Under the pieces are notes generated by a model that was not told where the DNA came from, made no database searches, and saw only the letters and a program-made list of their open reading frames with translations. This document shows positions 1 to 8,020 of a stretch of 64,000 nt of DNA, piece after piece (positions within the stretch are counted from its first letter, which is position 1; each line of letters opens with the position of its first letter). The DNA comes from MVRV01 sp964646755. GTDB taxonomy: Bacteria > Desulfobacterota > Syntrophia > Syntrophales > Smithellaceae. The stretch is from assembly GCA_964646755.1 (NCBI GenBank), contig CAZYIE010000008.1, forward strand, positions 27,386 to 91,385, given 5' to 3'. The position numbers and the translations under genes were made by a program.

Positions 1-1667
1 ACAACCGTTGTTAGTCTGCCGGCGGCACTGTAAGCCATCTGATATTTGATCAGATTGAGCATCTCTTCATCCAGTGAAACTCCGGACAGCGCTTCTCTTT
101 GGTCACTGCGCTGATTAGCTACTGCTTGTTCACGAGCTAGAACCGTGGCCGAACTGGCAACATCCTGGCCTATTCCAGCCATAAATGCATTGTAATAACC
201 TTCTATATTCGTTGTGCTGTCGCTTTTGGTCAGGGAAAAAGCCAGTGTATCGCCATTGGTCCAGGTGCCGGACAAATTTAAAGTTATATCGGCTGTTCCA
301 TTCCCGTTTAGATCGAGAGTAACACTATTATCGTCAGCAGATAAAACTTGAAGTGACGTGTAACCGCCATTATTAGTTATTGTCCAGTCGGCAGGAGCAG
401 AAGTCGCACCACGCGTCAGCGTTATGGCTGATGTTGTATTTTTATAGGCCTGCCCGATATTATTAATTTGACCTACGGCAGAACCTATGCCGGCAGTTAT
501 CGAAATTTGCCCTAAAGAGGCATACATTTTATCTTCTCTGATGGTAGCCATGGCAGTGGCATTATCACCATCGGCATTGACAGTGGACGAAGCAGCAATT
601 TTTCTGGCATCGGCAACTATCGCCGCACTGACTTGCATGTTCCTTGCTTCCGTCATATTGATTTCTGGATCGGTAGTTAAAGTAAAAAAAGCAGCGCCGA
701 TATTGCCGTCCTGATCGTAACCGGCCATGTGTTGAGAGTTTACTTTATTAATAATACTGGAAGCTGTCTGATTTAACTCATCAATATAAGAAGCCAGGAC
801 AACATCTCTAATATCCAATAATCCGCCCAGTTCGCCACCTGTAATATCATTATTCAGCGAACTGTTAAGGTCATCAGTAAAAACAATATCGTTTAAATTG
901 GCGTTGGCAGAATTGCTCTGTACTGTTAATTGCCAGTTATTATTTCCTTCAACAAGAGGTTTGCCACTTGCGGGCAGATAAATGTATAAAGAACCGTCAC
1001 TTCGCTCAATATAGTTAATATCAATTATTGAACTTATTTTGCTCAGCAGCGTCATTCGATTGTCTCTGAGCGAGGACGCCTGGGCGCCTGTACCTTCTAT
1101 TCTGACGATTTCCGCATTCATAGCGGATATTTCACTTAAATATCCGTTCAATTTATTGACATCATCAGTTATCGTTTGATCAATGCTATACTGTACATTA
1201 GATAGTTCCTCGGCTCTTAAATTAAAAATATCGGTCAGATTTTGCGCGGCGGTTAAAAGAACATCTCTCTCTGCTTTGCCTGAGGGGTTAACTGAAAGAT
1301 TGTCCCAGGCACTCCAGAACTTGCTTAATACATCATTTATGCCGTTTCCAGCACTTTCATTGACAACACCTTCAATTTGAGTTAACAAGCTCTTCCGGGC
1401 AGTGGCGCTGCCGACGGCGGAATCCTGGGCAACTATTTGAGAAGCCAGAAATTTATCATAAACTCTCTGAATTTCGGCAATTTTTACTCCAATCTGTTCC
1501 TGGTTCGATGAAGCGTCTCTCGTTCCTAATGATTCAAATATCGGACGAATCCGTGTATAACCGGGAGTGCTGACATTGGAAATATTCGATCCGGTAGCAT
1601 TAATTGCCGTTAAATTACTTAGAATAGCCTGCTTTGCTGTATATAAAACTCTACTAATATCAGTCAT
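1..1667 (-). CDS. flgK: Flagellar hook-associated protein 1 FlgK (3' end cut by window edge)
   Basis: FlgK forms the hook-filament junction. The reading frame opens with ATG at 1667 and stays open to position 1, about 555 codons, so the C-terminal end lies outside the window. The N-terminus shows the axial-protein heptad region with NISNVSTPGYTR near residues 29-40, typical of FlgK. Residues about 415-480 form an extra module (core RGAT, then NGGYTSL, then LDLNGNGTADITL) that recurs in FlgE of this window. The start lies 3 bases after the flgN stop, so the two genes are co-transcribed and probably coupled. Expression is expected from the sigma-28-type promoter before flgM. The gene flgL usually follows and would be just outside the window. 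Confidence 0.95.
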   Translation of the reverse strand, partial: MTDISRVLYTAKQAILSNLTAINATGSNISNVSTPGYTRIRPIFESLGTRDASSNQEQIGVKIAEIQRVYDKFLASQIVAQDSAVGSATARKSLLTQIEGVVNESAGNGINDVLSKFWSAWDNLSVNPSGKAERDVLLTAAQNLTDIFNLRAEELSNVQYSIDQTITDDVNKLNGYLSEISAMNAEIVRIEGTGAQASSLRDNRMTLLSKISSIIDINYIERSDGSLYIYLPASGKPLVEGNNNWQLTVQSNSANANLNDIVFTDDLNSSLNNDITGGELGGLLDIRDVVLASYIDELNQTASSIINKVNSQHMAGYDQDGNIGAAFFTLTTDPEINMTEARNMQVSAAIVADARKIAASSTVNADGDNATAMATIREDKMYASLGQISITAGIGSAVGQINNIGQAYKNTTSAITLTRGATSAPADWTITNNGGYTSLQVLSADDNSVTLDLNGNGTADITLNLSGTWTNGDTLAFSLTKSDSTTNIEGYYNAFMAGIGQDVASSATVLAREQAVANQRSDQREALSGVSLDEEMLNLIKYQMAYSAAGRLTTV

Positions 1668-1670
1668 AAA

Positions 1671-2222
1671 TCAGCCTTCCCTATGCAAATATGTGCCGTT
1701 TTTATGTGCGGATTTCATTTTTCCGCATTCCAGATAAACGGATTCCGCAGACATAATGGAACTTATAAAATCCAGTGAACTTTTAATGTTGCTCATGGAA
1801 GCATTCAGCAAATCTTTATTAGCTGCATTTAATGCATTTATTTCCCGCGAAATTAATCCCAAATCATTGCTGATAAGCTCAATTTCCTTCCTTTGTTCAA
1901 TATCTGCATAACCGGCTAATTGAGAAAGTTTGATGTGATTTGTACTAATATCAAAATTGCGGGCAATTTTCTTGAAGATATTTGTTCTTGCTTCCTCCAG
2001 CATCCGCGCCTTCAGAATTATATTTTCCTTCAGGGCATTGTTATGGCTGAGTTCGTCTAGAGTTGGTTTCATTAATATCTTTTTTTCGCCAATAATTGTA
2101 TTTTTCAGATCCGAATAAATAGCTAATTCTTTTCTCAATATCTCTATCAGCGAGGTGAAAACACTCTCACAGGAGTTCTCTTCCCGGCAATTAGTCAAAA
2201 TCACACCTTGATCTAACATCAT
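1671..2222 (-). CDS. flgN: FlgN-family export chaperone for hook-associated proteins
   Basis: This 183-residue, largely helical and charged protein lies between flgM and flgK, the standard place of FlgN, the cytosolic chaperone that delivers FlgK and FlgL to the export gate. No membrane segment or signal peptide is visible. The C-terminal half has long amphipathic helical stretches around residues 120-165, as in FlgN. The protein is somewhat longer than the E. coli one (about 140 residues), with a divergent N-terminus; a start at the second Met would change only one residue. The sequence family is weakly conserved, so the call rests on position and helical character as much as on sequence. 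Confidence 0.8.
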   Translation of the reverse strand: MMLDQGVILTNCREENSCESVFTSLIEILRKELAIYSDLKNTIIGEKKILMKPTLDELSHNNALKENIILKARMLEEARTNIFKKIARNFDISTNHIKLSQLAGYADIEQRKEIELISNDLGLISREINALNAANKDLLNASMSNIKSSLDFISSIMSAESVYLECGKMKSAHKNGTYLHREG

Positions 2223-2264
2223 AATATCCTTATGTTAAGTTTATTGATAAATTAAACGTTGGTG

Positions 2265-2284
2265 TGCCCGCGCAGTGGCGGGCA
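2265..2284. repeat. Short hairpin in the flgM-flgN spacer
   Basis: A perfect 7-bp inverted repeat (TGCCCGC / GCGGGCA) with a 6-base loop lies between the flgM stop and the flgN start. Neither side is followed by a run of T on the strand it would terminate, so it is not a good intrinsic terminator. It could lower flgN/flgK read-through or stabilise the flgM message. Confidence 0.5.
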
Positions 2285-2367
2285 TGAGAAAAGACAATTA
2301 AAGGGCTTTGCAAAAAGAAGAATAAAAGATGGGATAAATCAATTAATAAGGAATTTTTGCCTCTTAG

Positions 2368-2676
2368 TTAAGCAAAAAGATCGACGATCGATTCTCCCAC
2401 CATTTTCCCGGCAATCTTTTCTCCACTAACGTTGTACTTACCATTATCTACCTGACTTTTTATTTCTTGTACTTTTTCCTCACGTACGTCAGGTAACTGG
2501 GACAACGCATTTTTTACTAGCTGAATATCTTTTGCCTGGGTGGAAAGATCAACTTTTTCTTCCGTTTTTGTAGTCGCATTGGTCACTTGTTTTTCAGTAT
2601 TGGCGACATAGTTGTCGTTTTTCTGATACTGCTGAACCATTTGCGCACTTACATCTTTAACATCAGAAATTTTCAT
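2368..2676 (-). CDS. flgM: Anti-sigma-28 factor FlgM
   Basis: FlgM binds FliA (sigma-28) and keeps late flagellar genes silent until the hook is finished and FlgM is exported. The 102-residue product has the usual FlgM length and layout: a polar, flexible N-terminal half (residues 1-50) and a helical C-terminal half with VDLSTQAKDIQLVKNAL, then DVREEKVQEIKSQVDNGKY around residues 64-82, the conserved sigma-binding helices. It heads the flgM-flgN-flgK unit and is preceded by a sigma-28-type promoter at 2710-2737, so it should be controlled by the factor it inhibits. Confidence 0.93.
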   Translation of the reverse strand: MKISDVKDVSAQMVQQYQKNDNYVANTEKQVTNATTKTEEKVDLSTQAKDIQLVKNALSQLPDVREEKVQEIKSQVDNGKYNVSGEKIAGKMVGESIVDLFA

Positions 2677-2709
2677 TTAACTTGCTCCTTGATCTTTGTC
2701 TTACACCAC

Positions 2710-2737
2710 CTATCGGCAAAATCAATAAATAACTTAA
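2710..2737 (-). promoter_or_regulatory. Sigma-28 (FliA)-type promoter for flgM-flgN-flgK
   Basis: On the minus strand a -10-like GCCGATAG (2717 down to 2710) lies 12 bases after a -35-like TTAAGTTA (2737-2730). The enterobacterial consensus is TAAAGTTT, 11 bases, GCCGATAA. It sits between flgJ and flgM, about 34 bases before the flgM start codon. Spacing is one base longer than ideal. I found no second site like it in the window. Confidence 0.7.
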
Positions 2738-2740
2738 ATT

Positions 2741-3085
2741 TTATTTAATTTTATCTTCGGGAACCTCCTTTACCTGATTTTTGGTCAATTGCTCATAAAG
2801 CATTTTTTGCAAGCCCAACCCATTACCTTTATTGGATAATTCCTCAGCGAGTTTTTGATCCATAATCATTGTATACGTATCTTTTCCGGAAAAATTACTA
2901 AGGCCGGTTGCACTTTTGGGAACAGTTTGGCGCATTGTTTTCAGCAGATAATATGCAAATATTGATTCAAAATCTTTACACGCTTTTTTGATTTTTTGCA
3001 GATCATCCTTCTTTTGTTTCGGCGCAATTTCGGTATTTTTTGCCTGTTCCGTTATGGCTTGGGTATTTATATCTATTGTGTTCAT
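2741..3085 (-). CDS. flgJ: Rod-binding protein FlgJ, single-domain form
   Basis: This 114-residue protein matches only the N-terminal rod-cap domain of FlgJ: KKACKDFESIFAYYLLKTMRQ near residues 31-52 and the C-terminal KLAEELSNKGNGLGL region. FlgJ helps the rod assemble and bind in the periplasm. The C-terminal muramidase domain found in enterobacteria is absent, as is common outside the gammaproteobacteria, so another peptidoglycan hydrolase must open the wall. The gene follows flgI after 18 bases in the same transcription unit, and the flgM promoter overlaps the short gap after its stop. Confidence 0.9.
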   Translation of the reverse strand: MNTIDINTQAITEQAKNTEIAPKQKKDDLQKIKKACKDFESIFAYYLLKTMRQTVPKSATGLSNFSGKDTYTMIMDQKLAEELSNKGNGLGLQKMLYEQLTKNQVKEVPEDKIK

Positions 3086-3103
3086 GGCAGTTCCTTAATA
3101 ACG

Positions 3104-4282
3104 CTAAATTATATGCAAATCTGCTTGCAGGGCACCGGCAGCTTTAATTGTCTGCAAAATTGTAATTAAATCGCGTGGTGAAACACCCAGAGAATTGAGC
3201 GCTCTGACCACATCATAAATTGTCACTCCCTGGGGAACCATCATTAAGAACTTTTTCTCTTCCGCAATATTTATTGTAGTTTGCGGAATTACAACTGTCT
3301 GTCCACCGGGAGCAACAACTGTACCTCCCGGACCAGGTGCAGGAGCTGCACCACCTGCCGGCGGAGCAGGGGCAAAGGGCAGTGGCTGCGATACTTTGGC
3401 GTCTTCTTTAATTTGAATACTAAGATTTCCATGGGCAATGGCTACTGTTGATATACGCACATTGTCACCCATAACAACCGTGCCGGTTTTTTCATTTAAC
3501 ATAACTACGGCCGCCGCATCGACGGGAACGTCTAGCGATTCAACAAAATATACCAGTTCCGATAGTGAACCCGCAAAGGCATCTCTGGCCTTGACGGTAA
3601 CTGAAAAAGAATCAATTTGTTTCGCTTCCACAAAAGATACGGATTTATTGATAGCCGCAGCCATTCTGGAGGCAGTTGTAAAATCGGGGCGCTGTAAATT
3701 AATTACCAGAGACCGCCGTGAATCAAAATCATTTTGCAGTTCTTTTTCTACAAAGGCTCCATTAGAGATACCACCCGCCGTAGTGTGATTCTTCGATGCA
3801 CCGCCACCGGCGCCACCGGCGGAAAATCCGCCCAACGTCACCGCGCCTTGCGCAACAGCGTACACTTCACCGTCAACACCACGCAGAGGAGTAATAAGCA
3901 GCGTACCACCTAAAAGACTTTTTGCTGACCCTAAAGAAGAAACACTCACATCAATTTTCGTTCCAATTTTGGCAAATGGCGGCAGAGAGGCCGTGACTAT
4001 GACAGAGGCTATATTATCCGCTTTCAGAGTCGCCGCTGTGCCTTTCATTGAAAGGTTCTGTCTGCTCATCATGTTTATCAGTGATTCCGTGGTAAAAAGA
4101 TTCTTGGTCAAATCATCTCCGGTCCCGGCTAAACCAACGACAATTCCATAGCCGATAAGCTGATTAGCCCGGACACCACCGACAGCGGCGATATCTTTAA
4201 TTCTGGCGGCAAATACATTATTTGCCAACATCAGCATTAATGTTAACATGACCATATAGATTGTAATTTTTTCTTTTTTCAT
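3104..4282 (-). CDS. flgI: Flagellar P-ring protein FlgI
   Basis: FlgI builds the P ring around the distal rod in the peptidoglycan layer. Residues 1-25 are a cleavable signal peptide ending NVFAA. The mature start RIKDIAAVGGVRANQLIGYG is the family signature, and the C-terminus closes with the usual AGALQADLHII. At 392 residues it is slightly longer than the common 365-370. The excess is a proline/glycine/alanine-rich stretch at about residues 300-327, just before the conserved TVVIPQTTI strand. The gene lies between flgH and flgJ. A 116-base spacer with two hairpins separates it from flgH, which may allow different dosage of the two rings. Confidence 0.96.
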   Translation of the reverse strand: MKKEKITIYMVMLTLMLMLANNVFAARIKDIAAVGGVRANQLIGYGIVVGLAGTGDDLTKNLFTTESLINMMSRQNLSMKGTAATLKADNIASVIVTASLPPFAKIGTKIDVSVSSLGSAKSLLGGTLLITPLRGVDGEVYAVAQGAVTLGGFSAGGAGGGASKNHTTAGGISNGAFVEKELQNDFDSRRSLVINLQRPDFTTASRMAAAINKSVSFVEAKQIDSFSVTVKARDAFAGSLSELVYFVESLDVPVDAAAVVMLNEKTGTVVMGDNVRISTVAIAHGNLSIQIKEDAKVSQPLPFAPAPPAGGAAPAPGPGGTVVAPGGQTVVIPQTTINIAEEKKFLMMVPQGVTIYDVVRALNSLGVSPRDLITILQTIKAAGALQADLHII

Positions 4283-4325
4283 CTTCGAGCTCCCGCGCTT
4301 TTTACTAATACTTTCGCTGCCTAAC

Positions 4326-4338
4326 CCCGCTTTGCGGG
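4326..4338. repeat. Small GC hairpin before flgI
   Basis: Five base pairs (CCCGC / GCGGG) around a TTT loop lie in the flgH-flgI spacer, 15 bases from the larger hairpin at 4353-4391. No U-rich tail follows on the minus strand. Confidence 0.4.
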
Positions 4339-4352
4339 ATAAGTGCGTTAAC

Positions 4353-4391
4353 GAAATTATTTTCTGCCGGAAAAAAGCAGAAAATAATTTC
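4353..4391. repeat. Perfect 15-bp hairpin after flgH stop
   Basis: GAAATTATTTTCTGC at 4353-4367 is matched exactly by its reverse complement at 4377-4391, with a 9-base A-rich loop. It starts 7 bases after the flgH stop codon. On the flagellar mRNA strand the stem is followed by GTTAAC rather than a U tract, so a role in message stability or partial attenuation between the L-ring and P-ring genes is more likely than full termination. Confidence 0.6.
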
Positions 4392-4398
4392 TAACTTA

Positions 4399-5100
4399 CT
4401 AAAACGGCCACACCCAATCCACTACTCTCGTCAGCCATCCCGGCCTCATTTTGTCGTTAACAACACCATCTCCCGTGTATATTATCCGCGCATCGGCGAT
4501 ATACTGCGAAGCTACCGTATTATCACCCGTAATATCATCGGGCCGGATAATTCCGGTGATAATGATGTACTGATCTTCGGCATTGACTGTCAACTGTCTT
4601 TTTCCTTCAATTAGTAAATTCCCGTTATCTAAAACCCTTAAAACGCGGGCGCTAATGCTTGCTGACAATGAACTGCTCCGGCTGGTATCACCCGATCCTT
4701 TAAGCGCATTAGTGGATGTTCCTCCTAAACCAATTTTGCCGCCCATCGAGGCATTGCTGCCAATTATGGCGTTCTCAATGCCTAAAAGTGATGTAACAGC
4801 AGCTCCCGTGCTGGTATCTCTGCTGGTATTTGTGGATGCTTTGTTTCCGCCGGCCACTGTTTCCGAAATTATAATTGTAACAATATCACCGGCATAGCGT
4901 GCCTTTTTACCGGAGAAAATTAAATTATTGTTGCTTTCACCCGCCCAGATGGAACCGGCGGCAGGCTGCGGCTTGGCTATTGGGGGAAGGGCAACATCGT
5001 CCGGCCGGATATTTACCTTTTGTTCCGACGGACAACCGGTAACCATAAAAGCAGCTATGATTAAGACTAATGCAGAATATCTTTGTTTTATTTTAAGCAT
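4399..5100 (-). CDS. flgH: Flagellar L-ring lipoprotein FlgH
   Basis: FlgH forms the outer-membrane L ring. The N-terminus is a lipoprotein signal: basic start, hydrophobic residues 10-20 and a lipobox VTGC with the lipidated cysteine at residue 23. The body carries the family features GSIWAGESNNNLIFSGKKAR, GDIVTIIISETVAGGNKA and the C-terminal VSQYIADARIIYTGDGVVND. At 233 residues it has the normal length. It follows flgA after 15 bases. The presence of flgH and flgI confirms a two-membrane cell envelope. Confidence 0.96.
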   Translation of the reverse strand: MLKIKQRYSALVLIIAAFMVTGCPSEQKVNIRPDDVALPPIAKPQPAAGSIWAGESNNNLIFSGKKARYAGDIVTIIISETVAGGNKASTNTSRDTSTGAAVTSLLGIENAIIGSNASMGGKIGLGGTSTNALKGSGDTSRSSSLSASISARVLRVLDNGNLLIEGKRQLTVNAEDQYIIITGIIRPDDITGDNTVASQYIADARIIYTGDGVVNDKMRPGWLTRVVDWVWPF

Positions 5101-5115
5101 AAGAAAGCTCCATTT

Positions 5116-5853
5116 CTACTTGAAATCGACTTTAACTTTTGATTCGCCGATAACCCGGGCATAAATTATTTTATTGGATGTAATATTACGCACTTTGACA
5201 AAAGATCCTTCCGCGCCATCTTCTTCCGAAAGACCCATCGTTGTAATATTAATTGCTCCGTTATCCAGATCAATCTGCACCATCTTGCCCCTTTTAACAG
5301 CTGTTACTTCTTTGAACATATTGCGGGATAATTCGGTATTCGGACGAATACTGACTAAGAGCAATTTGCCGACAACTTCATCCATACCGGAAACCGAGTT
5401 TAAGGGGATTGAACGTACCCATTTTTTTTGCACGGAAATATCGTGGGCACTGATTACGGAATCTCTACCAAGATTTTTAACACTGACAACAAATTCGTGG
5501 AGAATTTCAATTCTCACCCGAATTGATTCTTCTTTAAACATAATGCCTTTATTATACAATTTTACGACGAAGTAAGTATCACCCAGGTAGTTATCGTTTC
5601 CTTTAATATCTACTTTCCAGGAAACATTACCTGAAGGCAAAGTAATCTCGGGCAGGCCAGACAGTACTTCAAACCGCATCGTGCCCTGGGGCCAGGGCAT
5701 ATTTTTCTCAATATGCACACCAATTGCTTTATTTATTTTTTCCTGATCTATGACCAGGTTTTCTGCCGCCAATACACTTCCTGCACTAAGGCAAATGATC
5801 AATCCGCAGATAATTGAAAGAACTATTAATTTGCCGGTTATTCGCTTTAACAT
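5116..5853 (-). CDS. flgA: P-ring assembly chaperone FlgA
   Basis: FlgA is the periplasmic chaperone for P-ring formation. Residues 1-29 are a signal peptide (hydrophobic core followed by AGSVLAAE). The C-terminal half, from about residue 120, is the SAF domain: VSVKNLGRDSVISAHDISVQ, then VVGKLLLVSIRPNTELSRNMF and a closing VKVRNITSNKIIYARVIG. The gene sits 3 bases after flgG and 15 bases before flgH, so it is part of the flgF-G-A-H-I-J unit. Length (245) is normal. Confidence 0.94.
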   Translation of the reverse strand: MLKRITGKLIVLSIICGLIICLSAGSVLAAENLVIDQEKINKAIGVHIEKNMPWPQGTMRFEVLSGLPEITLPSGNVSWKVDIKGNDNYLGDTYFVVKLYNKGIMFKEESIRVRIEILHEFVVSVKNLGRDSVISAHDISVQKKWVRSIPLNSVSGMDEVVGKLLLVSIRPNTELSRNMFKEVTAVKRGKMVQIDLDNGAINITTMGLSEEDGAEGSFVKVRNITSNKIIYARVIGESKVKVDFK

Positions 5854-5856
5854 TTC

Positions 5857-6639
5857 TTACCTCTTGAGGTTGTTAACTATGGAGAGGAGAGCATCAGCCG
5901 TTTGTATGGCCTTGGAATTAATTTCATAGGCCCGCTGGCCGACAATCATCCGGACCATTTCATCGACAACACTGACATTGGACATTTCCACAAAATGTTG
6001 AGAGATTGTGCCTATGCCATTTTCCCCCGGATTACCGACCAGTGCATCACCGGATGATTCCGTTTTATCATAGAGGTTTCTACCAATGCTGGTCAATCCC
6101 GCCGGATTAATAAATGTCGCTAATTGCATACGGCCTGTTCCTAATGTTGCTCCGGCCTGATCGGTTGCGCTCCAGGTTCCTCCGGCATCAACGGTGAATT
6201 CCACTGTCCCTGTCGGGATAGTAATGCTGGGAACAAGTTTCAATCCCTCGGAATTGACCAGGGCACCTTCCTTATTGATTTTAAGGCTGCCTGCCCTGCT
6301 GTAAACGGTTGTGCCATTGTTATCGAACTGAAAAAAGCCATTTTGCTCAATGGCCATGTCAAATTTATTACCGGTTTGCTGATAATCGCCCTGCGTAAAT
6401 ATTTTTTGCGTGGACATCGGTTTTACACCCATACCTACTTCAATCCCGACCGGCAACTGATTACCCTGAGTTGTCTGGGAACCGGATTTACTTGTAATCT
6501 GATACATGAGATCCAAAAAGTCGGCCCGTGACTTCTTGAAACCAACTGTATTCACATTAGCCAAGTTGTTGGCCACGACATCCTGCTCCAATTGCTGGGC
6601 GGCCATACCTGTTGCCGCTGTAAATAAAGCTCTGATCAT
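5857..6639 (-). CDS. flgG: Distal rod protein FlgG
   Basis: FlgG polymerises into the distal rod. The protein has exactly the classical length of 260 residues. The N-terminal axial motif VVANNLANVNTVGFKK lies near residues 22-37, and the C-terminal coiled part ends EINSKAIQTADALLSIVNNL. The middle has the paralogue-specific GDYQQTGNKFDMAIEQNGFF loop. It follows flgF after 21 bases in the operon headed by the sigma-54 promoter at 7408-7423. Confidence 0.97.
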   Translation of the reverse strand: MIRALFTAATGMAAQQLEQDVVANNLANVNTVGFKKSRADFLDLMYQITSKSGSQTTQGNQLPVGIEVGMGVKPMSTQKIFTQGDYQQTGNKFDMAIEQNGFFQFDNNGTTVYSRAGSLKINKEGALVNSEGLKLVPSITIPTGTVEFTVDAGGTWSATDQAGATLGTGRMQLATFINPAGLTSIGRNLYDKTESSGDALVGNPGENGIGTISQHFVEMSNVSVVDEMVRMIVGQRAYEINSKAIQTADALLSIVNNLKR

Positions 6640-6660
6640 ATAATCCTCCTTCTTTTAAGC

Positions 6661-7374
6661 CTAAGCCAATCTGCCTATTCTAGTGGTAGAAAGTTTATCT
6701 AAGTCCGACATAGTCTGAATTATTTTCTGATACGCTTCAAAAGATCTATGCCCGTCGATCATCTCCACCATCTCTTTCATGGCATTGACGTTGGACGTTT
6801 CCAGATAACCACTCGCTACTCGATATGCATCATTTTTTTTCAATCCGGCGGTGCCATTATCGACATACTGCCCTCCGGCAGTACGAGTCAGTTGACCAGG
6901 ATTTGTAAAGGAAACTATTTTTAATTTTCCCGCCACATTCCCGTCAACCGTGATATTACCGTCAGCGTCAATATTTATCTGCGCACCGTTAATACTTATC
7001 GGTCCTGATTCGCCCATTACTTTTGCTCCCGCCTTTGTTACTAATTCTTTGTTCTTATTAACGGCAAAGCTGCCGTTGCGGGTGTATGTAGTACCGTCTG
7101 CTTGTTGAATAGCAAAAAAACCGTCGCCTTCAATGGCAACATCCAGCGGATTGCCGCTACTTTGTAAAGTACCCTGAGCAAAATCCATAACTATGGACGT
7201 TATTCCCAAATCAGAGCGGGCAGATTCCTGCGCCGACTTTCCCTTCATTGCATAATATAAATGCTCTGCTTTAAATCCGGTTGTGGAGGCATTGGCAAGA
7301 TTATTGGCGATAAAATCCAACTGAGTCAGCTTTCTTGCTCCGGCAATGGCAATATCACTTATATCGAAGTTCAT
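6661..7374 (-). CDS. flgF: Proximal rod protein FlgF
   Basis: This FlgG-like axial protein lies directly before flgG, the place of FlgF in the proximal rod. It has FIANNLANASTTGFKAEHL near the N-terminus, an FAQGTLQSSGNPLDVAIEGDG loop and a C-terminal QKIIQTMSDLDKLSTTR helix. I chose the ATG at 7374 because AAGGAG stands 8 bases before it; an in-frame start eight codons upstream would place that ribosome site inside the gene. It is the first gene of its unit, 34 bases after the sigma-54 promoter at 7408-7423. Assignment to FlgF rather than a second FlgG rests on position and lower similarity. Confidence 0.9.
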   Translation of the reverse strand: MNFDISDIAIAGARKLTQLDFIANNLANASTTGFKAEHLYYAMKGKSAQESARSDLGITSIVMDFAQGTLQSSGNPLDVAIEGDGFFAIQQADGTTYTRNGSFAVNKNKELVTKAGAKVMGESGPISINGAQINIDADGNITVDGNVAGKLKIVSFTNPGQLTRTAGGQYVDNGTAGLKKNDAYRVASGYLETSNVNAMKEMVEMIDGHRSFEAYQKIIQTMSDLDKLSTTRIGRLA

Positions 7375-7407
7375 TGTTCCTATCTCCTTGTTTTGCATTA
7401 CCCCTGT

Positions 7408-7423
7408 TGCAATCGATATGCCA
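7408..7423 (-). promoter_or_regulatory. Sigma-54 (-24/-12) promoter for flgF-G-A-H-I-J
   Basis: Read on the minus strand the site is TGGCAT, five bases, TTGCA, matching the consensus TGGCAY-N5-TTGCW at every defined base. Transcription would start near 7397, about 23 bases before the flgF start codon, leaving room for its ribosome site. Confidence 0.88.
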
Positions 7424-7705
7424 TAAGATTTTACCGGGACAAAGCTGCCGGAAATATTGGGGGAAACGAGCCTAAAAGCACAGTTTTCTTTGGATATTAA
7501 CTATAGTTATCAGACACTTAACAGTAGGCTATAATTATGTGCAATGCTGGATAATAAGAATAATTTAAATCAATACAGATTTTCTGCTAAAAGATAGAAC
7601 AGGAAATAATATGCCGGGGGGAAAAAATTTCCTTTCGGTAAGGTTACTATATTACAATGTTAAAGTTATTGTTGAACAATAGCTTGGTGCCAGAGAAGTA
7701 AATTT
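7424..7705. other. Intergenic spacer between the accessory cassette and flgF
   Basis: Together with the flgF promoter this makes a 331-base gap. It is AT-rich, has no convincing reading frame on either strand, and no stem followed by a U tract after the FhlB-like gene. Binding sites for the sigma-54 activator would be expected upstream of the -24 element here, but I cannot identify them by eye. Confidence 0.6.
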
Positions 7706-8020
7706 TTATAATTCAGCAGTACTTGATGATCGCTGGTTTTCATTGAGTGAATAAACAAAGGCCAGTATTTCTGCTACGGCCCGGTATAATTCTACAGGAA
7801 TTTCAGCGCCGACATTCAATTTACTTAATATTTGAACCAAATCAGGATCGTTCTTGATGGGAATACCATTTTCTTCGGCAATGGCGATTATTTTTTCAGC
7901 AATTATACCACGTCCGCTTGCCGTCACTTGCGGCGCGCTATCTCCCGCACTATCGTATTTTATAGCAGCAGCCAGTTTATGTACCGGTTCTTTTGCTTTT
8001 TTCTGTTTCATTATTGCCAA
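7706..8020 (-). CDS. FhlB-like protein (stand-alone FlhB C-terminal domain)
   Basis: The 104-residue product resembles the cytosolic C-terminal domain of FlhB: AAAIKYDSAGDSAPQVTASG, then GIIAEKIIAIAEENGIPIKND and VELYRAVAEILAFVYSL. It lacks the autocleaving NPTH motif seen in the full-length FlhB here. Such proteins (FhlB/YlqH type) are known beside flagellar genes and can partly replace the FlhB switch domain. The start shown is a TTG that directly follows the preceding gene's stop; an ATG three codons in (8011) is the alternative. It ends a cassette with a second FliK-like gene, which fits a joint role in export-switch or hook-length control. Confidence 0.82.
   Translation of the reverse strand: MAIMKQKKAKEPVHKLAAAIKYDSAGDSAPQVTASGRGIIAEKIIAIAEENGIPIKNDPDLVQILSKLNVGAEIPVELYRAVAEILAFVYSLNENQRSSSTAEL

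Noticed and set aside
3438..3788. Plus-strand frames inside flagellar genes (this one in flgI, others throughout 1-39 kb)
   Set aside because: They are mirror frames of conserved genes with no ribosome site and no recognisable family; codon content follows from the opposite strand.
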